A stretch of 64,000 bases of DNA, from NCBI GenBank assembly GCA_023437715.1, contig JAEZFK010000060.1, positions 1-64,000 on the forward strand, in the 5' to 3' direction. A model generated the notes under the pieces. It did not search any database, was not told the DNA's origin, and was given only the letters and a program-made list of their open reading frames with translations. Positions 1-8,549 of the stretch are shown here, in pieces; positions within the stretch are counted from its first letter, which is position 1; each line of letters opens with the position of its first letter. Source of the stretch: Bacillota bacterium. Its GTDB lineage: Bacteria; Bacillota; Clostridia; Lachnospirales; Lachnospiraceae. The position numbers and the translations under genes are program-made.

Positions 1-137
1 GGTAAAAAGAGCGTTTCTGAAAAGTCTGAATTTTTCACTTGTCTGATCTAAAACATATATCGTGTTAAATTTTCAAGGTACAAATCGAAATCAAATATAG
101 TTGAATGGGTCTTTTGACACCCTAATCCTATACGATA

Positions 138-173
138 AAAAAAGCTCACAAGCCGTCAGGCCCGTGAGCTTTT
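138..173 (-). terminator. Terminator of desulfoferrodoxin gene
   Basis: The arms AAAAGCTCAC and GTGAGCTTTT enclose a 14-nt loop. On the minus strand the stem is followed by a run of seven T, directly after the desulfoferrodoxin stop. The rest of 1-137 shows no gene or recognisable site. Confidence 0.85.
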
Positions 174-182
174 CCACTCTTC

Positions 183-557
183 TTATTTGTCCGCTTTCCA
201 TAAACCGTGGAGATTGCAGTATTCATATGCGGCAATCACTTCATCACCGTCACACAGTTCGAATTCAGCAACCGGCTCATCCCCAGGACTTAAAATCTTT
301 CTCTGATTTCCCTGCTTGGTCTCTAACGCGATCCAGCCGATAAAGTGTTCAGGAAGCATCGGATGTTTCACAGTACCAACCGTAACCGTCACATGCTGTC
401 CGTCGATCTCAATAACAGGAACATGCTTTTCGGTTGCAGCATCGGTTGTATTGGCAACCAACTCTTTCATCTCATCTCCACAGCATGTAATCGTGCCGCC
501 TTTTTCTTCCACAACAGCAACAATATTTCCGCAATGGTTGCACTTTAAAAACTTCAT
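183..557 (-). CDS. dfx: Desulfoferrodoxin (class II superoxide reductase)
   Basis: This 124-residue cytosolic protein reduces superoxide to hydrogen peroxide without making oxygen, the usual detoxification in strict anaerobes. The N-terminal desulforedoxin domain has its rubredoxin-like iron ligands C6, C9, C25 and C26. The C-terminal superoxide reductase domain shows H45, H65, H71, C114 and H117 as the Fe(His)4Cys ligands, in motifs KHVPVIE, KHPMLPEH and YCNLHGLW. The length is normal for the two-iron form. An AAAGGAGG ribosome site precedes the ATG, and the gene is monocistronic between its own promoter and terminator. Confidence 0.97.
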   Translation of the reverse strand: MKFLKCNHCGNIVAVVEEKGGTITCCGDEMKELVANTTDAATEKHVPVIEIDGQHVTVTVGTVKHPMLPEHFIGWIALETKQGNQRKILSPGDEPVAEFELCDGDEVIAAYEYCNLHGLWKADK

Positions 558-603
558 ATGAATAACCTCCTTTTTTTTATGACCCCTTTTTTATTACCCG
601 CTC

Positions 604-632
604 ATTATATCACGAATTTTGTGTTTTTACAA
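604..632 (-). promoter_or_regulatory. Promoter of dfx
   Basis: On the minus strand, TTGTAA (627-632) and TATAAT (604-609) are 17 bp apart, and a TG dinucleotide extends the -10. Transcription would start about 45 bp before the dfx ATG. Confidence 0.75.
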
Positions 633-755
633 TATATTCCAGGTAAAGGCTTGTACAATTCTGGCTCTCATCCTGAAATTCCCTGATATAATGCAGGATT
701 TCTCCCCTCATCCAGTTACTGAATAGCACCCTAAAAATATGATTTAAAAAATCTC

Positions 756-784
756 TTGACAAACAAAAAAAGATCATTCATAAT
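756..784 (+). promoter_or_regulatory. Promoter of tetR-ABC operon
   Basis: TTGACA (756-761) is followed after 17 bp by CATAAT (779-784). The promoter abuts the 22-bp palindrome at 787-808, so a bound repressor would sit over the transcription start. Confidence 0.7.
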
Positions 785-786
785 AT

Positions 787-808
787 AACAGCGTTATATA
801 ACTCTGTT
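787..808 (+). promoter_or_regulatory. Palindromic TetR operator
   Basis: This is a 22-bp inverted repeat with arms AACAGnGTTAT and ATAACnCTGTT; 20 of 22 positions are symmetric. It lies between the -10 and the tetR start. TetR-family repressors typically bind such sites in their own promoters, so autoregulation of the repressor and the two downstream transporter genes is inferred. Confidence 0.75.
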
Positions 809-831
809 ACATAGCATCTTACCATAAAGGA

Positions 832-1452
832 GTGAAAATAATCGAAAAAACAAATACACTGCAGAATATTCTGGATGCCGGCAAAGCGGAGTTTACAGAA
901 AAAGGCTTTAAATCCGCTTCCCTGCGCAGCATTGTGAAAAATGCAGGCGTGACCACCGGCGCTTTCTACGGCTATTTTTCCAGCAAGGAGGACTTGTTCG
1001 ACGCCCTGGTAAAGGAGCCTGCGGACTTTTTCATGAGCGAATACAAAAAGGTTCAGTATGACTTTAAAAAGCTTTCCCCCTCCCAGCAGGAAGAAGGAGT
1101 CGGCAAGATTTCCGGCAACTGGATGGAGTGGATTATCGATTACATTTACGATCATTTTGACGCTTTCAAGCTGATTATCGGCTGTTCCGAGGGAACAAGG
1201 TATGAGCATTTCATCCATGAGATGGTGGAAATTGAAGTGGAGGCCACTCATGATTTTATTTCCGTCATGAAAAGCCAGGGGAAACAGATCCGTCATATTG
1301 ATCCCCAGCTGGAGCATATCCTGGTCAGCGGGCTGTTTGCCGCTTTTTTCGAAGTAGTCCTTCACGATATGCCGAGAGACCAGGCAAAGGAATATATCAG
1401 GGATTTAAGGGAATTCCAGACAGCGGGCTGGTTGAAAATTATGGGGCTTTAA
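832..1452 (+). CDS. TetR/AcrR family transcriptional regulator
   Basis: A 206-residue TetR-type repressor. The N-terminal helix-turn-helix domain covers about residues 10-58, with the typical FTEKGF...S.R.I...AGVTTGAFYGYF..KEDLF pattern. The remainder is a helical ligand-binding domain. It precedes two ABC exporter halves that it probably represses through the palindrome at 787-808. The start is odd: AAAGGAG (826-832) overlaps the GTG at 832 and no ATG exists upstream before an in-frame stop at 799. Initiation may really use a non-standard codon (ATA 838 or ATC 841) at normal spacing. The inducing ligand is unknown. Confidence 0.9.
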   Translation: MKIIEKTNTLQNILDAGKAEFTEKGFKSASLRSIVKNAGVTTGAFYGYFSSKEDLFDALVKEPADFFMSEYKKVQYDFKKLSPSQQEEGVGKISGNWMEWIIDYIYDHFDAFKLIIGCSEGTRYEHFIHEMVEIEVEATHDFISVMKSQGKQIRHIDPQLEHILVSGLFAAFFEVVLHDMPRDQAKEYIRDLREFQTAGWLKIMGL

Positions 1453-1566
1453 AGCTCTATAATTTTTAGCCTTAGGTTAGTTATTGCTAACCAAAAATTC
1501 GGATACAGAGAGCTGCTTTCAGCATCTCTTTATCATAATATCAATCACTTTTAAGGAGGTATGAAT

Positions 1567-3336
1567 TTGAAAAAGCAATCAAATCTGTCAAGGCTGATGG
1601 GATACGCGGGAAATCACCGTTACCTCACCTATGCCTCTTGGGTTCTGTCATCATTAAGCGCCCTGGTGGCCCTGGTGCCTTTCTGGTATCTCTGGAAGAT
1701 CATCCGGGAAGTTTTAGAGGTGATGCCTGATTTCGGCAGATCACAGAACCTTACCCACAACGGCTGGATGGCTGTGTTTTACGCTGTTTTGTCCATGTTT
1801 ATCTACATCGCCGCACTGATGTGCTCCCATCTGGCGGCCTTCCGCGTGGCTACCAACCTGCGCATAAAGACCATGGAGCACATTGTAAGGCTTCCCCTGG
1901 GCTTTGCCGAAAGCTTTGGCAGCGGAAACCTGAGAAAAATCGTAAACGAATCCAGCGGAGCAACGGAAACCTATCTGGCTCACCGACTTCCTGACAGGGC
2001 CGGGGCAATCGCAACCCCTCTGGGCCTGCTGGCCCTTTTGCTGGCCTTTGACTGGCGTCTTGGAATATTGAGCCTGATCCCCGTTCTGCTGGGCTTCCTG
2101 ATTATGACCAGGATGACTGGGGATAGCATGCGCCAGAAGATGAACGAATACCAGAACGCCCTGGGAGACATGTCCAACGAGGCTGTGGAATATGTCCGGG
2201 GCATTCCCGTTGTCAAAACTTTCGGACAGACGGTGTTTTCCTTTAAACGCTTTAAGGATGCCATCGACCGATACAGCACATGGGCCATTGCCTATACAAA
2301 GGATCTGCGGCTGCCCATGATGTTTTACACCACGGCAATCAACGGCGTATTCGCCTTTTTGATCGCTGCCGGGCTTTTGTTTACGCAAAATGGCGTAACC
2401 CCCGATTTTCTGCTGAATCTGATCTTTTACATCATCATCACGCCGGTCATTTCCCTGACCCTGACCAAGATCATGTTCCAGAGCGAGGATGCCATGATCG
2501 TGGACGATGCCCTGCACCGCATTGACAGCGTGCTGGATATGCATCCCCTCTCCGCCACCGCCTCTCCCAGACACCCGGCGGGCAGCTCCGTAGAGCTTCA
2601 GAATGTAACCTACAGCTACGATAACGTGAAAAACGCCCTGGAGCATGTATCCTTAAAAATCGGCGCCGGGCAGACCGTAGCCTTTGTAGGGCCCTCCGGC
2701 GGAGGCAAAAGCACACTGGCAGCCGTGGTCAGCCGTTTCTTTGATCCTCAGAGCGGAAAGGTGCTGATCGGCGGTGTGGATGTAAAGGATATGGACAAGA
2801 AAGATTTAATGAACACTGTATCCTTTGTATTTCAGAACAGCCGCCTCATTAAGGCCTCCATTCTGGACAATGTGAAGCTTGGAAAGCCTGAGGCCTCCCG
2901 GGAAGAGGTCATGAAGGCCTTAAAAACCGCCCAGTGCATGGACATTATCGAAAAGCTGCCAAAGGGCGTGGACACCGTCATCGGCACAAAGGGCGTCTAC
3001 CTTTCCGGCGGCGAGCAGCAGCGCATTGCCATTGCAAGAACGATTCTTAAAGACTCTCCCATCATCATATTGGATGAAGCCACGGCCTTTGCCGATCCTG
3101 ATAATGAAAGCCGGGTGCAGGCGGCCTTTTCCGCAGCTTCCAAAGGGCGGACCGTCATTATGATCGCTCACCGCCTTTCCACAGTCCTGGGCGCCGAGCG
3201 GATTTTTGTGCTGAAGGACGGGCAAATTGTCCAGAGCGGCGCCAGCTCAGAGCTTATGGAAGCGGAGGGCTTATTTAAAAAGATGTGGAAAGATTATCAG
3301 ACCTCCGTACAGTGGAAGGTCACAAAGGAGGTATGA
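1567..3336 (+). CDS. ABC exporter half, permease-ATPase fusion (first of pair)
   Basis: A membrane exporter half of about 589 residues: six-helix transmembrane domain (about 20-320) followed by a nucleotide-binding domain. Counting from the upstream ATG at 1561, Walker A GPSGGGKST is near 377, signature LSGGE near 481, Walker B ILDEA near 501 and the H-loop AHRLS near 536. AAGGAGGT at 1553-1560 touches that ATG, so TTG 1567 with six-base spacing is the likelier start. It overlaps the next gene by 4 bp (ATGA), and the two probably form a heterodimer. The substrate is not visible; drug or metallophore export or import are both known for this family. Confidence 0.9.
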   Translation: MKKQSNLSRLMGYAGNHRYLTYASWVLSSLSALVALVPFWYLWKIIREVLEVMPDFGRSQNLTHNGWMAVFYAVLSMFIYIAALMCSHLAAFRVATNLRIKTMEHIVRLPLGFAESFGSGNLRKIVNESSGATETYLAHRLPDRAGAIATPLGLLALLLAFDWRLGILSLIPVLLGFLIMTRMTGDSMRQKMNEYQNALGDMSNEAVEYVRGIPVVKTFGQTVFSFKRFKDAIDRYSTWAIAYTKDLRLPMMFYTTAINGVFAFLIAAGLLFTQNGVTPDFLLNLIFYIIITPVISLTLTKIMFQSEDAMIVDDALHRIDSVLDMHPLSATASPRHPAGSSVELQNVTYSYDNVKNALEHVSLKIGAGQTVAFVGPSGGGKSTLAAVVSRFFDPQSGKVLIGGVDVKDMDKKDLMNTVSFVFQNSRLIKASILDNVKLGKPEASREEVMKALKTAQCMDIIEKLPKGVDTVIGTKGVYLSGGEQQRIAIARTILKDSPIIILDEATAFADPDNESRVQAAFSAASKGRTVIMIAHRLSTVLGAERIFVLKDGQIVQSGASSELMEAEGLFKKMWKDYQTSVQWKVTKEV

Positions 3337-3341
3337 CGGTT

Positions 3342-5075
3342 ATGATAAAAAAGCTGCAAAGAATGTTCGCTCTGTCCGAACAGGGCGCGAAAGACTTAGT
3401 CAAGGGAATTCTGGCCTGCGCCCTGCAGAATGTAGCCTTTATGTTCCCCGTAGGACTGCTTTACTATCTTGTGGGGGATTTGCTTAAGGGCGGCGTTTCC
3501 GGCGGACGGGTATGGTTTTATGTGGCAGGCTGCATAGTGAGCCTGCTGCTGATCTTCTTCATTACCAGGCTGCAGTATAACGCAACCTATCTGGCAACCT
3601 ATGTGGAAACAGGCGTGCGCCGGATCACTCTCGCGGAAAAGCTCAGAAAGATTCCTCTCTCTTTCTTCGGAAAAAAGGATCTGGCTGATTTAACCAGCAC
3701 CATCATGGCGGACTGCACGTTTTTGGAAACTGCTTTCTCCCATTTTGTCCCGGAGCTGGCCGGTTCGGTCCTGTCCACCATACTTATCTCCATCAGCCTG
3801 TTCTTCTTTGACTGGCGCATGGCTCTCGCCGCCCTTTGGGTCGCCCCTGTGGCCTTTCTCATTGTGGTCTTTTCCGCCAGGGTCCAGGAAAAGCTGAACC
3901 AGAAAGCAATGGATGCCAAAATGGCCTGTGCCGACGGAATCCAGGAATGTATTGAAACGGTCCGGGATTTAAAGGCAAATAATGCAGAGGAAAATTATTT
4001 AAGCGGACTGGAGAAAAAGATCCGGGCCGTGGAAACCCGGGCGGTTATCTCGGAATTTGGAACAGCGGTGTTCGTGGTTTCCGCCACCCTGATCCTGAAG
4101 CTGGGAATCGCCACAACCGCCCTGGTGGGCTCTGTGCTGCTGATTAACGGAACCCTGGATGTGCTGACCTTCTTCCTCTTCCTTCTCGTAGTCTCCCGTC
4201 TCTATGACCCGCTGCAGGGGGCCCTGCAGAATCTGGCGGCAGTCATTTCCACCCGCACCAACATTGCACGGATGAATGAGATTCTGGACCATCCGGTGCT
4301 GGAGGGAGAAAGCCGTCTGACAAACAAGGGCTATGACATCGTATTCGACCATGCAGGCTTTGCCTATAACAGCGGCGAAACCATTCTGGAAGATGTATCC
4401 TTTACCGCAAGCCAGGGCCAGGTCACCGCGCTGGTAGGCCCTTCCGGCGGCGGCAAAACAACGGTTTCCCGTCTGGCCGCCCGTTTCTGGGATGTGAATA
4501 AAGGAAAAATAACCATCGGCGGCATGGATATCTCAAAGGTGGACCCGGAAACGCTTCTGTCCCTGTACTCCATCGTGTTCCAGGACGTGACCCTGTTTAA
4601 CAACACAATTATGGAAAATATCCGTATCGGGCGGAAGGACGCAACCGACGAGGAAGTGATCGCTGCCGCAAAGCTTGCCAACTGCGACGAGTTTGCGGAA
4701 AAGCTTCCCCAGGGGTATCATTCCGATATCGGAGAGAACGGCTGCCAGCTGTCGGGCGGAGAACGGCAGCGTATTTCCATCGCAAGGGCATTCCTTAAAA
4801 ATGCGCCCATTATCCTGCTGGATGAGGCCACTGCTTCCCTTGATGTGGAAAATGAAACCCTGATCCAGACGGCCCTGTCCCGGCTGATCAAGGAAAAAAC
4901 AGTCCTTGTCATCGCCCACCGGATGAGAACCGTGGCCGGTGCGGATAAAATCGTCCTGCTTTCCGGAGGAAAAGTCGCCGAACAGGGCGCGCCGGAGGAC
5001 TTAATCCGGCAAAATGGAATTTTCAGCCATATGGTCAGGCTACAGACAGAAAGCCAGAACTGGACGCTGACGTAA
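3342..5075 (+). CDS. ABC exporter half, permease-ATPase fusion (second of pair)
   Basis: About 577 residues, with a transmembrane domain (about 15-310) and a C-terminal ATPase carrying Walker A GPSGGGKTT near 366, signature LSGGERQR near 470, Walker B ILLDEA near 490 and H-loop AHRMRT. Two ATG codons compete: 3333 overlaps the upstream stop but lies 1 bp from AAGGAGG, while 3342 has ten-base spacing and is preferred. It is translationally coupled to the preceding half-transporter and is the likely heterodimer partner. TetR control is inferred. The substrate is unknown. Confidence 0.9.
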   Translation: MIKKLQRMFALSEQGAKDLVKGILACALQNVAFMFPVGLLYYLVGDLLKGGVSGGRVWFYVAGCIVSLLLIFFITRLQYNATYLATYVETGVRRITLAEKLRKIPLSFFGKKDLADLTSTIMADCTFLETAFSHFVPELAGSVLSTILISISLFFFDWRMALAALWVAPVAFLIVVFSARVQEKLNQKAMDAKMACADGIQECIETVRDLKANNAEENYLSGLEKKIRAVETRAVISEFGTAVFVVSATLILKLGIATTALVGSVLLINGTLDVLTFFLFLLVVSRLYDPLQGALQNLAAVISTRTNIARMNEILDHPVLEGESRLTNKGYDIVFDHAGFAYNSGETILEDVSFTASQGQVTALVGPSGGGKTTVSRLAARFWDVNKGKITIGGMDISKVDPETLLSLYSIVFQDVTLFNNTIMENIRIGRKDATDEEVIAAAKLANCDEFAEKLPQGYHSDIGENGCQLSGGERQRISIARAFLKNAPIILLDEATASLDVENETLIQTALSRLIKEKTVLVIAHRMRTVAGADKIVLLSGGKVAEQGAPEDLIRQNGIFSHMVRLQTESQNWTLT

Positions 5076-5107
5076 AACATATACGGCAGACTGGCGGAAT
5101 TAAAAAA

Positions 5108-5154
5108 GGGAAATGGAAGCTTCTGCAAAAAGTTTGCAGCGGCTCCCATTTCCC
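5108..5154. terminator. Bidirectional terminator between convergent operons
   Basis: GGGAAATGG pairs with CCATTTCCC, with an inner CTGCAAA/TTTGCAG stem. T-rich sequence follows on the plus strand and AAAAAA precedes it, so it can serve both the exporter operon and the convergent amino-acid transporter operon. Confidence 0.8.
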
Positions 5155-5207
5155 AATTGTTTTATTCCTCTATCTTATTCTTTAAATTTCTTTAAATCCT
5201 TCGCTCT

Positions 5208-6080
5208 TTAAACCTGGCCGCCTTCTACAACCAGCGCTTCCGGATCGATTTCCTCTCCGTATACAGGAGCCAGGGTTTCTTCAAAATCCTTGTGGAAGAA
5301 GTTTTCCTTGCCTAGAGTTTCGATTTCGCCGTTGATCCAGTCCAGAAGCTCTTTGTTGCCCTTCTGTACGGCCGGAGCGATGGTATCCAGATTGCCGATG
5401 GACTCAATGCCTACGGTAAAGCCCTTATTCTGAAGCGCCCATGCAAGAACCTCTGTGTTATCTGTGGAGAAAGCGTCTCCCCTTCCGTCCAGAAGCGCGT
5501 CATAGGCTTCCTGGTATTCGTCAAACTTTAACAGCTTGATTTCCGGATGGTTCTCGGAAAAATAAGTTTCTGCCGTAGTTCCCTTTACCACAATTAAGGT
5601 CTTATCCTTTAACTGGGCCACATCGGTGATGAGTGCTGCATCAGGAGAAACAACTCCGAGAGCTACTTTCATATAAGGAAGGGCAAAATCTACCTGCTCC
5701 TTTCTGTCATCCGTTACCGTAAAGTTGGCAAGGATCACATCCACCTTGGCGGACTTTAAATATTCCACCCGGCTGGCAGCCTCCACATACACGAATTCCA
5801 CCTTATCCTCGCTTCCAAACAGATCCTGTGCCATACGCTTTGCAAAATAAACATCATATCCCTGGATTTTTCCGTTGGAATCTACATATCCGAATGGATT
5901 TTTGTCGCTGAATACGCCGATTTTAATGGTTCCGGCTTCCTTGATCTCGGATAAGGTTCTGGCCTTTGCAGACGCTCCGCCCTCCGCAGTCTTTCCTGTC
6001 TGGCCCTGGCTGCCGCAGCCTGCTAACAGCCCTGCCGCCACAGTGAGTCCCAGTAATGCTCCCAATAATTTCTTTTTCAT
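5208..6080 (-). CDS. Amino-acid ABC transporter substrate-binding lipoprotein, CjaA (cysteine)-like
   Basis: A 290-residue lipoprotein that captures the substrate outside the membrane. A signal peptide ends in lipobox LAGC with Cys22, followed by a family-3 periplasmic-binding fold (SBP_bac_3). The stretches VKGTTAETYF, DGRGDAFSTDNTEVLAW and ENFFHKDFEETL closely resemble what I recall of Campylobacter CjaA, a cysteine-binding protein; that substrate call is from memory of the family. The ATG at 6080 is chosen because TTGGAGG precedes it and the lipoprotein signal starts there. It is last in a permease-permease-ATPase-binding-protein operon. Confidence 0.9.
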   Translation of the reverse strand: MKKKLLGALLGLTVAAGLLAGCGSQGQTGKTAEGGASAKARTLSEIKEAGTIKIGVFSDKNPFGYVDSNGKIQGYDVYFAKRMAQDLFGSEDKVEFVYVEAASRVEYLKSAKVDVILANFTVTDDRKEQVDFALPYMKVALGVVSPDAALITDVAQLKDKTLIVVKGTTAETYFSENHPEIKLLKFDEYQEAYDALLDGRGDAFSTDNTEVLAWALQNKGFTVGIESIGNLDTIAPAVQKGNKELLDWINGEIETLGKENFFHKDFEETLAPVYGEEIDPEALVVEGGQV

Positions 6081-6111
6081 AATTTTTCCTCCAATTTTTT
6101 TGTTTTTTATT

Positions 6112-6864
6112 TTATAACGCTTCATAATGAAACGTATTTAAAAACTGCTTTGCTCTGTTTGTCTGGGGGGAGGTGAAAAACTCGCCGGGAGCGCTTTCTT
6201 CCACCACCACACCCTGATCCATGAATAAAACCCGGTCCGCCACTGCTTTTGCAAATTCCATTTCGTGGGTGACGATGACCATGGTCATTCCGTCCTTTGC
6301 CAGCTCCAGGACCACCTGCAGCACCTCACGGACCATTTCCGGGTCCAGAGCCGCGGTGATTTCGTCTAAAAGCAGGATCTCCGGATGCATGATGAGGGCT
6401 CTTACAATGGCCACCCTCTGCTTCTGTCCGCCGGACAGCTGCCTTGGATAGGCATCTTTTTTATCCAGAAGCCCTACCCGTTCCAAAAGCTGCTCTGCCT
6501 CCTGGACCAGCTCCTTTTTATCTCTCTTCTGCACCTTTAAAGGCGCCAGCAATATATTTCCCATAATGGTCTTATGGGGAAACAAGTCGTAGCTTTGGAA
6601 TACCATGCCGATCTTCTGACGGATCTCATAGATATCCCGCTTGCTCCTGTCAATGATCCGGTCCTTGAACTGTACAGTGCCGGAATCAATGGATTCCAGC
6701 ATGTTGATACATCGCAGAAAGGTGCTTTTTCCGCAGCCGGATGGCCCTACGATCACCACAACCTCTCCCTTTTCCAGGGTAAAGGAAATATCCTTTAAAA
6801 CCGGCTGACCGCTTTCGTAAGACTTCTTAAGGTTCTCTATTTTTAAAATTTCTTCCTGTTTCAT
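6112..6864 (-). CDS. Amino-acid ABC transporter ATP-binding protein (GlnQ type)
   Basis: A 250-residue cytosolic ATPase powering uptake. Walker A GPSGCGKST lies near residues 39-47, the Q-loop at FQSYDLFPH, signature LSGGQKQRVAI, Walker B LLLDEIT and the H-loop VTHEME. The usual Walker B DEPTS/DEPF tail is DEITAALDP, a common variant in this subfamily. It lies between the permeases and the binding protein in one operon with short spacers, so it serves the same importer. Confidence 0.95.
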   Translation of the reverse strand: MKQEEILKIENLKKSYESGQPVLKDISFTLEKGEVVVIVGPSGCGKSTFLRCINMLESIDSGTVQFKDRIIDRSKRDIYEIRQKIGMVFQSYDLFPHKTIMGNILLAPLKVQKRDKKELVQEAEQLLERVGLLDKKDAYPRQLSGGQKQRVAIVRALIMHPEILLLDEITAALDPEMVREVLQVVLELAKDGMTMVIVTHEMEFAKAVADRVLFMDQGVVVEESAPGEFFTSPQTNRAKQFLNTFHYEAL

Positions 6865-6880
6865 TTTTCCTTTCCCCTTT

Positions 6881-7558
6881 TCAATCCTTTATTTTTTTAT
6901 CCAGCAGGGCGGCAGCCCTGGAAAACGGGAAACAGACCACAAAATACATGATGAAAATAACTCCGTACACCCAGAGCGCCGCATCGGGAACCGTATATCT
7001 GGAGGAGTCGATGATCTGCTTTCCCACCTTGACCACTTCAATGACTCCGATCAGCACCACAAGGGAAGTGGTCTTGATCATTCTGGTTAAAAGATTCATA
7101 ACCGACGGAAGCAGCCGCCGTATGGTCTGGGGAATAATAATGTAACGGTAAACCTGGAGCCTTGTCATCCCCAGGCCAAAGCCGCTCTGGTACTGATGTA
7201 AGGGGATGGACTGAAGGGCGCTTCGGACTAAGTCTCCCATCTCCGCGGTACCCCAAAAGGTAAATATGATGATGGCCGCCGTTCCGCCGGAAAGGTTTAC
7301 ATTCAAATGCTTTGCCGCCCCAAAATAAACCAGGAACAAAAGCACCAGCTGAGGCATGATCCTGACGATTTCCAGATAGATGCGGCTAAAAAACCGGACC
7401 GGCTTTTTCCTGCTGGTCATGACCATGCCAAGGAGAATGCCAAGGGCCACGGATAAGATCATGGATATGACCGCAATCCGCAGGGATACCCATAAGCCGC
7501 CCCAAAGCCTTAGAAAATTATTTCCCTGAAACAGTATCCGAATTCCCAAACTCTGCAT
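6881..7558 (-). CDS. Amino-acid ABC transporter permease (second)
   Basis: A 225-residue inner-membrane permease of the HisM/GlnP type with about five membrane helices. The EAA-like loop is visible in the segment SIPLHQYQSGFGLGMTRLQ with IIPQTIRRLLP, which contacts the ATPase. GGAGG lies 7 bp before the ATG. It overlaps the end of the upstream permease by 41 bp, indicating coupled translation and a heterodimeric channel. Confidence 0.93.
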   Translation of the reverse strand: MQSLGIRILFQGNNFLRLWGGLWVSLRIAVISMILSVALGILLGMVMTSRKKPVRFFSRIYLEIVRIMPQLVLLFLVYFGAAKHLNVNLSGGTAAIIIFTFWGTAEMGDLVRSALQSIPLHQYQSGFGLGMTRLQVYRYIIIPQTIRRLLPSVMNLLTRMIKTTSLVVLIGVIEVVKVGKQIIDSSRYTVPDAALWVYGVIFIMYFVVCFPFSRAAALLDKKIKD

Positions 7559-8198
7559 AACGGACCCTCCTCTCTATCCAGGAACAGATTAAGGATATGG
7601 GCAGCAGAATGATCAAGTACGCCGCCACCAGCATAAGAAGGGCCTCATCTGTCTTATAGTAAATTCCAATTAAATCCTTTGCCACAAACATTAAGTCAGC
7701 CAAAGCTACCGCGCTGAATACCGACGTTTCCTTAATCAGGAATATGATATTTGCGCAGAACACAGGAACCGACGTGGTGATTGCCTGGGGAAGAATGATA
7801 TGCCGGAACACCTGGCCCCTTGTAAGTCCCAGGCTTAAGCCTGATTCCGACTGGATGGGAGGTACCTGATCAATTCCGGTACGGAAAGCCTCCGCCATGT
7901 AGCTCCCACCCAGAAAGGCCAGGCCTGTTACGGCGCAGCTTTCGGAGCTTAAGACGATCCCGATCTTGGGAAGCCCAAAATATAAAAAGAACAGCTGGAT
8001 CAGAAGAGGCGTGTTTCTGGATACCTCTATGTAGCCGTTTACGATGCTCTTTAGCACCGGCACATGAAAAACCTTTACCAGGCTGCACAAAAGGCCGATA
8101 AGCGTTGCAAGCAGAATTCCCATAAAGGATATGCGAAGCGTCATGCCTGCCGCCTCTACATACAGCGGTGCATAAGCGCTTATAAACTCAAAATCCAT
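7518..8198 (-). CDS. Amino-acid ABC transporter permease (first)
   Basis: A 226-residue permease of the same family, with about five membrane segments and the EAA loop VPPIQSESGLSLGLTRGQVFRHIILPQAI. It is the first structural gene of the importer operon, about 115 bp downstream of an intrinsic terminator and a Cys-codon-rich leader ORF. Its expression may therefore depend on read-through of that terminator. Confidence 0.93.
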   Translation of the reverse strand: MDFEFISAYAPLYVEAAGMTLRISFMGILLATLIGLLCSLVKVFHVPVLKSIVNGYIEVSRNTPLLIQLFFLYFGLPKIGIVLSSESCAVTGLAFLGGSYMAEAFRTGIDQVPPIQSESGLSLGLTRGQVFRHIILPQAITTSVPVFCANIIFLIKETSVFSAVALADLMFVAKDLIGIYYKTDEALLMLVAAYLIILLPISLICSWIERRVRYAEFGNSDTVSGK

Positions 8199-8314
8199 GG
8201 CCTCTGCCCCCTCTCGCTTTTTCTTCTATCTGATACATCTTTTAACTTTCCTCCCTCTTTTATTATAAATGGAATCAGGACGATGCCTTGGAGCTGCTTC
8301 CCCCTTCGGATATA

Positions 8315-8348
8315 TAAAAAAGCAGGTATACGCACATACCTGCTTTTT
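8315..8348 (-). terminator. Leader terminator (candidate attenuator) of the amino-acid importer operon
   Basis: AAAAAAGCAGGTAT and ATACCTGCTTTTTT form a perfect 14-bp stem with a 6-nt loop and a T run on both strands. It lies between the leader ORF stop (8389) and the first permease gene (8198). CCTGCT just after the leader stop codon can pair with AGCAGG in the 5' arm of this terminator, a possible but short antiterminator. It could instead terminate a small RNA. Confidence 0.8.
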
Positions 8349-8388
8349 TCCATTTATTTTATCTGCATTGCAGTATAATAGCAGGAAA

Positions 8389-8499
8389 TCAGATATTGAA
8401 ACGCGCGCACAAATAGGCTGTATTTCTTCTCATGAAGCATCTACAGCAGCAGCTGTACATCATCATCTGATCCATACTCTGCCTGCGGTCTGTATTCAT
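8389..8499 (-). CDS. Cys-rich leader peptide, 36 aa (candidate cysteine attenuator)
   Basis: A 36-codon ORF with AAAGGAG eight bases before its ATG and a consensus promoter upstream. The peptide carries CCCRC at residues 17-21 and a fifth Cys at 31, encoded TGC TGC TGT AGA TGC. A terminator follows about 40 nt after the stop, ahead of an importer whose binding protein resembles cysteine-binding CjaA. This is the layout of a transcription attenuator sensing charged Cys-tRNA. Polycysteine leader ORFs that control cysteine genes are known in mycobacteria. Translation here is inferred; a chance ORF cannot be excluded. Confidence 0.65.
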   Translation of the reverse strand: MNTDRRQSMDQMMMYSCCCRCFMRRNTAYLCARFNI

Positions 8500-8527
8500 A
8501 TCTTTTTCTCCTTTCTATGTTTCCTAT

Positions 8528-8549
8528 AAACATACAAACATATATGTTT
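8528..8549 (-). promoter_or_regulatory. Operator-like palindrome and repeat at the cysteine-importer promoter
   Basis: AAACATATATGTTT (8536-8549) is a perfect 14-bp palindrome just downstream of the -10. On the minus strand ATATGTTT is followed directly by GTATGTTT (16 bp, 8528-8543). The same 16-bp arrangement recurs at 32146-32161 and 26953-26968. The bound regulator is unknown; the Rrf2 or LysR protein of this window is a candidate. Confidence 0.6.

Noticed and set aside
1461..1499. GGTTAG/CTAACC hairpin between tetR and the ABC genes as a terminator
   Set aside because: The stem is only 6 bp with a bulged extension and no T run; at most it is a weak attenuator or processing site.
1741..2646. 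301-codon open frame on the minus strand opposite the first ABC half
   Set aside because: It lies wholly inside a clear ABC transporter gene, has no ribosome site or recognisable domain, and is a composition shadow.
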